Shown here one piece after another: positions 7,973 to 13,690 of a stretch of DNA of 14,033 bases. The DNA lies in the NCBI GenBank assembly GCA_964549735.1, contig CAZJWO010000097.1:1-14033 (forward strand). Direction: 5' to 3'. Under the pieces are notes generated by a model. That model saw only the letters and a list, made by a program, of their open reading frames with translations, did not search any database and was not told where the DNA came from. Source of the stretch: Glo-17 sp964549735 (lineage in GTDB: Bacteria; Krumholzibacteriota; Krumholzibacteriia; LZORAL124-64-63). Every line of letters begins with the position of its first letter. The first letter of the stretch is position 1. The translations under genes and the position numbers were made by a program.

Positions 7973-8049
7973 GCGCCCGTAGCTCAGCTGGATAGAGCGC
8001 TTGCCTCCGGAGCAAGAGGTCGTGGGTTCGAATCCCGCCGGGCGTACCA
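7973..8049 (+). tRNA. tRNA-Arg, anticodon CCG
   Basis: A complete 77-nt cloverleaf. The acceptor stem GCGCCCG pairs with CGGGCGT, with a G-U wobble at the first pair. The D arm is GCTC-AGCTGGATA-GAGC. The anticodon stem CTTGC/GCAAG encloses loop CTCCGGA, with anticodon CCG at 8007-8009, which decodes CGG. The variable loop is short (class I). The T arm is GTGGG-TTCGAAT-CCCGC. The discriminator is A, and the 3' CCA is encoded (8047-8049). The sequence closely resembles E. coli tRNA-Arg(CCG). A T5 run follows at 8053-8057. Reading CGG fits the GC-rich codon use of this genome. Confidence 0.97.
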
Positions 8050-8066
8050 CGCTTTTTCGGGATGCT

Positions 8067-8267
8067 ATGCTGCGCACGATTCTCCTCATCCTGGCCGGGC
8101 TTTGGATCTTGCCCAGGCTGGTGCGCCTGCTGACCGCCGGACGGCCGCCACGGCCGCGGGCGCGGGATGCGAGCCCCGGATCGCCTGAGCCGCCCAGCCA
8201 TCTGCAGGATCTGACGCGACAGGACATCTCCGATGCTGAGTTCGAAGAAATCCCCCCGGAAGAGTAA
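8067..8267 (+). CDS. Small single-span membrane protein, family not recognised
   Basis: 66 aa. The N-terminus (about residues 2-24) is one hydrophobic helix with Arg residues at its end, so it is probably a membrane anchor with a cytosolic tail. The middle (26-45) is rich in Pro, Arg and Ser, and the tail ends in the acidic stretch DAEFEEIPPEE. There is no lipobox and no clear signal cleavage site. The ATG at 8067 lies 17 nt after the tRNA CCA and has only a weak ribosome site (GGGAT). The frame extends upstream only by reading through the tRNA, so the ATG is preferred. The 3' end overlaps the next gene by 35 bp. Short proteins with a membrane helix and an acidic tail exist in many phyla without known function; none is assigned here. 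Confidence 0.62.
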   Translation: MLRTILLILAGLWILPRLVRLLTAGRPPRPRARDASPGSPEPPSHLQDLTRQDISDAEFEEIPPEE

Positions 8268-8637
8268 GATCTTTCTTTCGCGTTTCCTGGCCGCCGGCGA
8301 GGATGCGGCGACGATCCGCGATGTCCGGCGTCTGCAGGAGTTCCTCGCGGGACAGATCGTGCTGGCCGTTCTGCAGGCGGGTTTCCTGGTGGCGCTGGCG
8401 TTGTTCGCACGTGCGGTGTTCCACATCTTCGAACGCCACGGCGACGCGCTCAATCCCCTCTATCTGCGCTTGAGCCTGGGGGGAATCCTGGTATGTTTCC
8501 TGCTCGTCGGCCGGCGCCTGGTCGCGCGGATCCGCCTCCTGCTGGAGCTGCGGCGCGACCTGGCGGATGCCAATCGACGCTTGCGCGAGCTGCGCGAAGC
8601 CTTGCGCAGGCGCGCAGGCGACGGGCCGCCGCGCTAG
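8233..8637 (+). CDS. Small two-helix membrane protein with coiled-coil tail, function unknown
   Basis: 134 aa from ATG 8233, with AGGA (8221-8224) as a modest ribosome site. The N-terminus is basic (SSKKSPRKSK). Two membrane helices are expected at about 39-64 and 78-94, separated by a short loop (HIFERHGDALNP). The C-terminus (95-127) is a strongly charged amphipathic helix, LLLELRRDLADANRRLREL and onward, with leucines at heptad-like spacing, so it probably forms a coiled coil on the cytosolic side. The overlap of 35 bp with the upstream small gene suggests that the two are made together. The polysaccharide dehydrogenase gene starts 45 bp later. No family is recognised; a scaffold or partner of a membrane complex is only a guess. 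Confidence 0.68.
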   Translation: MLSSKKSPRKSKIFLSRFLAAGEDAATIRDVRRLQEFLAGQIVLAVLQAGFLVALALFARAVFHIFERHGDALNPLYLRLSLGGILVCFLLVGRRLVARIRLLLELRRDLADANRRLRELREALRRRAGDGPPR

Positions 8638-8682
8638 GGAACCGTGCGGCCTTTCACCTGCAGAACACGAGGAGCCAGGCGC

Positions 8683-9996
8683 GTGCGTAGCGGCCGACAT
8701 GAGGAATTGATCAAGAAACTGACAGATCGCTCGGCCCATCTGGCGGTGATCGGTCTCGGTTACGTCGGACTTCCGCTGGCCGTTTCGATGGCCAAGGCCG
8801 GATTCCGCGTCACCGGCCTCGAACTCTCGCCGGTCAAGGTGGCGCAGATCAACGCGGGCCGCAGCTACATCATCGATGTCGACAGCGCCGAACTCGGCCC
8901 GCTCGTGGCGTCCGGCCGGCTCTGCGCGACGACCGACTGCCAGTGTCTGGCCGGCGTCGATGCCGTGAACATCTGCGTGCCGACGCCGCTCAGCAAGACG
9001 CGCGATCCTGATATCAGCTACATCCAGGCGGCGGTCGCCGCGATCAAGCCGCACATGCACGCCGGAGTCCTGGTCATCCTCGAGAGCACCACCTACCCAG
9101 GCACGACCGAGGAGATCATCGTGCCCCAACTGGGTGCCGACGGCCTGGAGGTCGGAGTCGACTTCTTCGCGGCTTTCTCGCCGGAGCGCGTCGATCCCGG
9201 CAACCAGGTCTATCAGACCCACAACATACCCAAGGTCGTCGGAGGAGTGACACCCGCCTGCACGGAGGCGGCCCGCACGCTGTACTCGCAGTTCCTGCAG
9301 ACCGTGGTTCCTGTCAGCTCGGTACGCGTCGCCGAGACCGTCAAGCTGCTGGAGAACACGTTCCGCAGCGTGAATATCGGCCTGGTCAACGAGATGGCGC
9401 TGATGTGCCACGCGATGGACATCGACGTCTGGGAAGTGATCGCCGGGGCCGCGACGAAGCCCTTCGGCTTCATGCCGTTCTATCCTGGACCGGGCCTGGG
9501 CGGACACTGCATCCCGATCGATCCGTTCTACCTCTCCTGGAAGGCCAAGCAGGCCGGCGTCGAGTCGCGCTTCATCGAGCTGGCCGGCGCGGTCAACGGC
9601 GCGATGCCGCGGTACGTGGTCAACCTGGTCGCCCAGGCGCTCAACGATCTCGGCAAACCCATCCGCGGCAGCCGGATCCTCGTCGTGGGCGTGGCCTACA
9701 AGGCGGACATCGACGATACCCGCGAGTCGCCGGCGCTGGACATCATGAATCTCCTGGCGAAGCTGGGCGGCGAGGTCTGGTGGTACGATCCGCTGGTCGA
9801 CGACCTGCCGCAGCAGCTCGCGGCGCGGCGCTTACGCGACTGGACAGCCGCCGCGCTGGGCTCCTTTGCCGCGGCCGTGATCGTGACCGGGCACAAACAG
9901 GTCGATTATAGTACCTTGGTGGACGCCTGTCCGGCGCTGGTCGATACGCGCAATACGCTGCACGATTTCGGCAGCGCCAAGATCACCAGGCTCTAA
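8683..9996 (+). CDS. Nucleotide sugar dehydrogenase (UDP-GlcNAc 6-dehydrogenase-like, WbpA/TviB type)
   Basis: Oxidises the C6 hydroxyl of a UDP-hexose or UDP-N-acetylhexosamine to the uronic acid with two NAD, in the cytosol. The GTG at 8683 gives 437 aa, with ACGAGGAG (8667-8674) as ribosome site; an upstream GTG at 8644 is in frame but lacks one. Seen: N-terminal Rossmann GLGYVGLPLA (24-33), CVPTPLSKTRDPD, ESTTYPGTTEE, FSPERVDPGN, KLLENTFRSVNIGLVNE (Lys221), the catalytic-cysteine motif GPGLGGHCIPIDP (Cys276), and C-terminal VGVAYKADIDDTRESPA. FGFMPFYPGPG before the cysteine and SPERVDPGN are typical of the UDP-GlcNAc/GalNAc branch rather than UDP-glucose dehydrogenase, and the WbpP-like epimerase next door fits this. 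The exact substrate remains inferred. Confidence 0.92.
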   Translation: MRSGRHEELIKKLTDRSAHLAVIGLGYVGLPLAVSMAKAGFRVTGLELSPVKVAQINAGRSYIIDVDSAELGPLVASGRLCATTDCQCLAGVDAVNICVPTPLSKTRDPDISYIQAAVAAIKPHMHAGVLVILESTTYPGTTEEIIVPQLGADGLEVGVDFFAAFSPERVDPGNQVYQTHNIPKVVGGVTPACTEAARTLYSQFLQTVVPVSSVRVAETVKLLENTFRSVNIGLVNEMALMCHAMDIDVWEVIAGAATKPFGFMPFYPGPGLGGHCIPIDPFYLSWKAKQAGVESRFIELAGAVNGAMPRYVVNLVAQALNDLGKPIRGSRILVVGVAYKADIDDTRESPALDIMNLLAKLGGEVWWYDPLVDDLPQQLAARRLRDWTAAALGSFAAAVIVTGHKQVDYSTLVDACPALVDTRNTLHDFGSAKITRL

Positions 9997-10024
9997 CGTC
10001 GTCCGCAGATACCGGGGAGCAGTC

Positions 10025-10972
10025 ATGACACGCTACATCGTCACCGGCGGCGCCGGCTTCATCGGGTCGCACATCGCGGAGGCCCTGGTCCGCCGGAGCC
10101 ACGACGTCGTCGTCATCGACGACCTTTCGACGGGGCACGAGCACAACCTGGCCTCGTTCCGCGACCGGATCACCTTCGTGCGCGGCAGCGTGACCGACCT
10201 GGATCTGCTGCGCGAGCATTTCGCCGGGGCGACGGTCGTGTTTCATCAAGCGGCCCTCGCCTCGGTACCGCGATCGGTAGCGGACCCCCTGGCGAGCAAC
10301 GAATCGAACATCACCGGCACCCTCAAGGTGTTCCTGGCGGCTCGCGACGCCGGCGTCAAGCGCGTCGTCTATGCGGCCAGCAGCTCGGCCTACGGCGATT
10401 CCGAAGTGCTGCCGAAACGAGAAGACATGCCCGCCCGGCCGCTGTCGCCTTACGCGGTCACGAAGTACGTCAACGAGCTCTACGGGGCGGTGATGACGGG
10501 CATCTACGGCCTGCCGACCATCGGGCTGCGCTACTTCAACGTCTTCGGCCCGCGCCAGGATCCCGCCAGCCAGTACGCCGCGGTGATCCCGCTCTTCATC
10601 ACGGCGTTCCTGGCCGGACGGGCGCCGACGATTCACGGCGATGGCGGCCAGTCGCGCGATTTCACGTATATCGACAACGTCGTCCAGGCGAATCTCATGG
10701 CCGCCACCGCCGGCGCGGACGCGGACGGCCTCATCTACAATATCGCCTGCGGCGCGAGCGTCACGGTCAAGGACATCTGCCTGCGGATCAGGTCCCTGGT
10801 CGGCAGCGACATAGAACCGCTGTTCGGACCGCCGCGTGTCGGCGACGTCCGGCATTCTCTCGCGGCTACCGAGCGCGCGCAGCAGAAGCTGCGCTTCGAG
10901 CCGGAGATCGCGCTTGACGAGGGGCTTCGTCGTACGGTGGACTGGTATCGTCGCCGGCACGGGGAGGCCTGA
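10025..10972 (+). CDS. UDP-N-acetylhexosamine 4-epimerase-like SDR enzyme (WbpP/TviC type)
   Basis: Extended short-chain dehydrogenase/reductase of 315 aa. It probably interconverts UDP-GlcNAc/UDP-GalNAc or the matching UDP-uronic acids by way of a 4-keto intermediate bound to NAD. Seen: GGAGFIGSH (8-16), AALASVPRSVADP, YAASSSAYGD with the catalytic Ser near 121, SPYAVTKYVNELY with Tyr143 and Lys147, GLRYFNVFGPRQDP, YAAVIP, and GDGGQSRDFTYIDNVVQAN. GDVRHSLA near the C-terminus is also family-typical. The whole pattern follows Pseudomonas WbpP closely, the epimerase group that prefers N-acetylated sugars. GGGGAG (10014-10019) precedes the ATG. Together with the upstream dehydrogenase it would yield UDP-GalNAcA or UDP-GlcNAcA, as in Vi antigen (TviB/TviC). 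The next gene begins 1 bp after the stop. Confidence 0.9.
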   Translation: MTRYIVTGGAGFIGSHIAEALVRRSHDVVVIDDLSTGHEHNLASFRDRITFVRGSVTDLDLLREHFAGATVVFHQAALASVPRSVADPLASNESNITGTLKVFLAARDAGVKRVVYAASSSAYGDSEVLPKREDMPARPLSPYAVTKYVNELYGAVMTGIYGLPTIGLRYFNVFGPRQDPASQYAAVIPLFITAFLAGRAPTIHGDGGQSRDFTYIDNVVQANLMAATAGADADGLIYNIACGASVTVKDICLRIRSLVGSDIEPLFGPPRVGDVRHSLAATERAQQKLRFEPEIALDEGLRRTVDWYRRRHGEA

Positions 10973-10973
10973 G

Positions 10974-11957
10974 ATGCGACCTATGTCTCGTCGGCTCGGC
11001 GCGCTAACCGGGGTCTTGCTCTGCGTCGGCGCGCTCTGCGTCGCGGCCGTAACCTCCGCCCAGGAGGCGGGCGCGACGACAGCGCTCTACCGCGTGGCGC
11101 CGGGGGACGTCCTGCGGCTGAACGTTCCGCAGCAACCCGCCCTCGATCGGGAGCTGACCGTCAGCGCGGACGGCATCGTCTACCTCCCGCAGATCGGGGA
11201 AGTCAGCTTGCGCGGCCTGTCGCTGCGAGACGCGCGCGAGCTGCTGGGCCGGCGTTTGCAGCTGTTCAACCCGGCGATCACGGAGGTCGTGCTGGCGGTC
11301 ATCGAGTACAGCGGCCTGCGGGTCTTCGTGCTCGGCGCCGTGAACTCGGTCGGCAGCTACACGTTCGAATCTCCGCCGACGCTCTGGGAAGTCCTGCGCG
11401 CGGCGGGCGGACCGTCGTCGAACGCCAATCTCGCAGCCTGCCGCGTCATCAGCATCCAGGACGGACGGCCCGTCTCGCGGACGGTCAATCTCACGGGCTA
11501 CCTGACGGGAGAGACCTTTCCGACGGAGCTCTTGCAGGGCGGCGACACGCTCGTTGTGCCGACGGTCGCCGATGGCATCGTCGGCGTGCCCGCCTCGCGA
11601 GGCGTGCAGGTGTTCGGCGGCGTCGGAACGCCGACGACCGTGCCGCTCGAACAGCCGACCGAGTTGCTGACCGTCCTCATGCTCGCGGGCGCACCGCTCG
11701 AGACCGCGGAGATGCACAAGATCAACTGGGTCCACCGCGGCGCGGGAACGCCAGGGACTGATCTCGCGATCCGGGTCAACATGCGGGAGTTCCTGCAGAA
11801 GGGCGACAGCGCTGGCAACCCGGTCATCTACCCGGGGGACATCGTCTACCTGCCGACCTATCGGGAGGGCTGGTTCCGGAGGAACCTGCCGCTGATCCTG
11901 TCCTCTCTGACCGGGGTCACGACCTTCTGGCTGGCTTACGACCGTCTGAACGATTGA
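10974..11957 (+). CDS. Polysaccharide export outer-membrane protein (OPX, Wza family)
   Basis: Outer-membrane/periplasmic exporter that would conduct the polysaccharide out of the cell. 327 aa from ATG 10974, with GGGGAGG (10961-10967) as ribosome site. A signal peptide (about 1-29) has basic MRPMSRR, a hydrophobic core and a likely cleavage after TSA-QE. There is no proper lipobox, so it is probably not acylated, unlike E. coli Wza. Then come a Poly_export domain (about 38-110, starting YRVAPGDVLRLNVPQ), a first SLBB domain (about 116-197, RVFVLGAVNSVGSYTFE) and a second SLBB-like domain (about 211-295, VQVFGGVGTPTTVPLE). The C-terminus holds a hydrophobic segment (about 304-322), perhaps the membrane helix of the oligomeric pore. 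No Wzc-type copolymerase gene is adjacent. Confidence 0.9.
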   Translation: MRPMSRRLGALTGVLLCVGALCVAAVTSAQEAGATTALYRVAPGDVLRLNVPQQPALDRELTVSADGIVYLPQIGEVSLRGLSLRDARELLGRRLQLFNPAITEVVLAVIEYSGLRVFVLGAVNSVGSYTFESPPTLWEVLRAAGGPSSNANLAACRVISIQDGRPVSRTVNLTGYLTGETFPTELLQGGDTLVVPTVADGIVGVPASRGVQVFGGVGTPTTVPLEQPTELLTVLMLAGAPLETAEMHKINWVHRGAGTPGTDLAIRVNMREFLQKGDSAGNPVIYPGDIVYLPTYREGWFRRNLPLILSSLTGVTTFWLAYDRLND

Positions 11958-11973
11958 TTGCCGCGCGCGGCAA
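11958..11973. repeat. Perfect 16-bp palindrome after the OPX gene
   Basis: TTGCCGCGCGCGGCAA begins at the base after the OPX stop codon. As RNA it can fold into a 6-bp stem with a CGCG loop, but no T run follows directly, so it is not a classical intrinsic terminator. It could be a 3'-end or stability hairpin, or a protein-binding operator. This is sequence-level evidence only. Confidence 0.7.
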
Positions 11974-12017
11974 CCGGGCGGCGAGAATATATAAACAAAT
12001 AAACTCTTGTATAGGGC

Positions 12018-12046
12018 TTGTTTTTTTTTCGCCGGCATGGTACCAT
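12018..12046 (+). promoter_or_regulatory. Candidate extended -10 promoter for the sugar transferase
   Basis: The -35-like TTGTTT (12018-12023) is separated by 17 bp from TACCAT (12041-12046), which is preceded by TGG, the TGn extension of extended -10 promoters. The -10 is part of the palindrome ATGGTACCAT (12037-12046). The AT-rich tract 11986-12003 lies just upstream, where an UP element for the RNA polymerase alpha subunit could sit. The predicted start is near 12053. This is a prediction by eye. Confidence 0.45.
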
Positions 12047-12174
12047 ATTGGCCTGTTTCGAACTGCCTGGGGGCAGGTATTACGACCTGAAAGGCGTCAG
12101 ACACGCGGGGCCCAACGCGTCAGCAGGCGCGGCGGACTATCCAGCGGGCTGCACGATCTGGAGGGAAAGGCGAT

Positions 12175-12951
12175 ATGTCGGAACGTAAATCCAATTTCAT
12201 GGCGCCCGCGACCTCGGCCGCCGCGGTCGCGGCGCCGGGTGCGACGGCCCCGCAGACGCACGAGCTGATTCCCGCCGTCTCGGACCTCAGCGAAGCGCTG
12301 CCCGGCCGAACCTACCTGGCGAGCAAGCGCCTTTTCGACATCGTGGCCAGCATCATCGGCCTGGTGTTCTTCGCGCTGATCCTGCCGTTGTTGGCCGTCA
12401 TCATCAAGCTGGATAGTCCAGGCTCGGTCTTCTACCACCAGGAGAGGGTCGGCATCAACCGGCGGCGGCGGCGGCGCGGCCTGAAGAATGGCGACCGCCG
12501 CAAGGTGCTGCATCCGGGACGCCCGTTCTACGTGCACAAGCTGCGGACGATGTGCAGCAACGCCGAGGCGAACGGCCCGCAGTGGGCCAGCCGCAGCGAT
12601 GCCCGCATCACCCGTGTCGGCCGCTTCTTGCGCAAGACCCGCCTGGACGAGGTGCCGCAGCTCTGGAACGTGCTCAAGGGCGACATGAGCCTCATCGGCC
12701 CGCGACCGGAGCGGTTGTGCTTCATCCGCAAACTCGAGCACGAGGTGCCGTTCTATCACGACCGGCTGCTCGTCAAACCGGGGCTGACGGGATTGGCCCA
12801 GGTCCGCAACGGCTATGACGACTCTCTCGAGAGCGTCGTCCGCAAGGTCGAATTCGACCGCCAATACATCCGGCGTTGCGGCCCGTTGACCGAGGCCGGC
12901 ATCCTGCTCGAGACCGTCCGCGTCGTGCTCAAGGGAGAAGGCGCCCGCTGA
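12175..12951 (+). CDS. Monotopic phosphoglycosyl transferase (bacterial sugar transferase) that initiates polysaccharide synthesis
   Basis: Transfers a sugar-1-phosphate from a UDP-sugar to undecaprenyl phosphate at the inner membrane, the first step of a repeat unit. 258 aa, with ribosome site GGAGGGAAAGG (12160-12170). An Ala/Pro-rich N-terminal tail (1-48) precedes one hydrophobic re-entrant helix (about 52-78), then FYHQERVG, HKLRTM (121-126), the catalytic pair Asp158-Glu159 in RLDEVPQLWNVLKGDMSLIG, GPRPE, and KPGLTGLAQV. It lacks the four-helix N-terminal domain of WbaP/WcaJ, so it is the short PglC/ExoY form. An unusual basic insertion (about 95-115) with six consecutive Arg splits the usual short link between QERVG and the RPF strand. 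Substrate unknown. A terminator follows. Confidence 0.93.
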   Translation: MSERKSNFMAPATSAAAVAAPGATAPQTHELIPAVSDLSEALPGRTYLASKRLFDIVASIIGLVFFALILPLLAVIIKLDSPGSVFYHQERVGINRRRRRRGLKNGDRRKVLHPGRPFYVHKLRTMCSNAEANGPQWASRSDARITRVGRFLRKTRLDEVPQLWNVLKGDMSLIGPRPERLCFIRKLEHEVPFYHDRLLVKPGLTGLAQVRNGYDDSLESVVRKVEFDRQYIRRCGPLTEAGILLETVRVVLKGEGAR

Positions 12952-13005
12952 CGTCCCGCAACCGCGTGTCGCGGCGTTCCCCGCGTTTCGACAGACCACC
13001 GGTCG

Positions 13006-13025
13006 AGCGGTCGGCGACCGCTTTT
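13006..13025 (+). terminator. Intrinsic terminator after the sugar transferase gene
   Basis: The hairpin AGCGGTC-GGC-GACCGCT (7-bp perfect stem, 3-nt loop) runs straight into a short T run (T4 including the last stem base). It lies 54 bp after the sugar-transferase stop and just before the lptE promoter, where an operon boundary is expected. Confidence 0.65.
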
Positions 13026-13036
13026 CGCGGCGGTGC

Positions 13037-13065
13037 TTGCCTCGGTGGCCGCGGCTTGCTAAGGT
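13037..13065 (+). promoter_or_regulatory. Candidate promoter for lptE-holA
   Basis: The -35 TTGCCT (13037-13042) is followed after exactly 17 bp by the -10 TAAGGT (13060-13065), which is preceded by TGC, an extended -10. It lies right after the terminator and about 100 bp before lptE. The -35 equals that before dxs, and the -10 resembles that of the tRNA promoter (TAAGTT). Confidence 0.55.
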
Positions 13066-13168
13066 ACCCGCGCGCCAGGATCGGCCGGACCCCGCAGCGG
13101 CCGGTGACTGGCCTGCGGCCGCGCTACCGCGGCGGCAGCCCACCGTCATCTCCGCCAGGAGTCGGATC
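13066..13168 (+). other. GC-rich structured leader of lptE
   Basis: About 100 nt between the candidate promoter and the lptE start contain the inverted repeat GCGGCCG (13097-13103) / CGGCCGC (13116-13122), able to form a 7-bp hairpin with a 12-nt loop. No T run follows, so it is not an intrinsic terminator. No coding sequence and no known RNA element were recognised. Confidence 0.4.
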
Positions 13169-13690
13169 GTGAGCGGTCGAACGAGGTCGATGCTCATCGC
13201 CGTCGGGATGCTGGCGCTCATGCTGCCGCTCCTCGGCGGCTGCGGCGTCTATTCCGCAACCAGCGGGCGCGTCGATGCGTCGATCAGGCGGGTCGCGGTT
13301 GAGTTCTTCGAAAACCGGACCTCGGAAGCCGATCTCGGCATCGAGTTGGCGGAGCTTGTCATCGCGGCCCTACAGGAAGACAATACTCTCAAGGTCGTGG
13401 ACTTTCCCGCCGCGGACAGCGTGATCGATGGCGCCGTGACAAGGTACTTCCTTCGGCAGGCGTCGATTTCTCCCGACCAGCAGGTCGACGAATTCCAGGT
13501 CCAGATCACGGTCGAGCTCAACTTTCGCGTCAAATCGTCCGGCAAGGCGATCTTCGAGAACAAGCGCTTCGACGGTTCGGGCAACTATTTCTTGAACGAT
13601 CCCGGAGGGTCGAGCGAAGTCACCGCGCGAAAGGAAGCTGCTGATGAAATCACGAAGAACATCCTCGCGCAGATCGTCGAGGATTGGTGA
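13169..13690 (+). CDS. lptE: LPS-assembly lipoprotein, LptE family
   Basis: Outer-membrane lipoprotein that plugs the LptD barrel and helps insert lipopolysaccharide into the outer leaflet. The GTG at 13169 gives 173 aa, with CAGGAG (13157-13162) as ribosome site. The signal sequence has a basic start and hydrophobic core and ends in the lipobox LGGC, so Cys25 would be lipidated; GVYS follows. The mature part begins with a strand like IRRVAVEFFENRTSEADLG, the pattern of the LptE family in Deltaproteobacteria-like lineages, and has VIDGAVTRYF in the middle. The family diverges greatly, so the call rests on the lipobox, the FENRT region, the size and the neighbour: lptE next to holA is conserved in many diderms. 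leuS, which often precedes it, is absent. The stop overlaps the holA start (TGATG). Confidence 0.83.
   Translation: MSGRTRSMLIAVGMLALMLPLLGGCGVYSATSGRVDASIRRVAVEFFENRTSEADLGIELAELVIAALQEDNTLKVVDFPAADSVIDGAVTRYFLRQASISPDQQVDEFQVQITVELNFRVKSSGKAIFENKRFDGSGNYFLNDPGGSSEVTARKEAADEITKNILAQIVEDW

Larger units (their letters stand above)
11958..12174. other. Noncoding region of 217 bp between the OPX and sugar-transferase genes
   Basis: No credible gene lies here. In order it holds the 16-bp palindrome (11958-11973), an AT-rich island (11986-12003) in an otherwise GC-rich window, a T9 run (12021-12029), a candidate extended -10 promoter (12018-12046), two alternative small hairpins sharing GCAGG (12063-12076 and 12074-12089), and the inverted repeat ACGCG/CGCGT (12103-12107 with 12116-12120). 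The ribosome site GGAGG (12160-12164) closes the region. It looks like a regulated promoter with a leader of about 120 nt for the sugar transferase. No known riboswitch class was recognised. Confidence 0.65.

Noticed and set aside
8050..8066. T5 run after the tRNA as an intrinsic terminator
   Set aside because: No separate GC-rich hairpin precedes it apart from the tRNA itself, so I did not annotate a terminator.
8086..9507. 473-codon minus-strand open frame
   Set aside because: It is antisense to the small membrane genes and the dehydrogenase. It has no motif and no ribosome site that I could see.
12048..12067. Possible sigma54 promoter (TTGGCC...GAAC)
   Set aside because: The -24 GG is present, but the -12 element reads AC instead of GC at the required spacing and the flanking consensus is poor.
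12094..12123. Direct repeat GCGTCAG (12094-12100 and 12117-12123)
   Set aside because: Two 7-bp copies in a GC-rich leader are easily explained by chance, and no further copies are seen nearby.
11958..12174. Riboswitch (c-di-GMP or other) in the leader of the sugar transferase
   Set aside because: No conserved core of a known class could be recognised by eye. An Infernal/Rfam search would decide.
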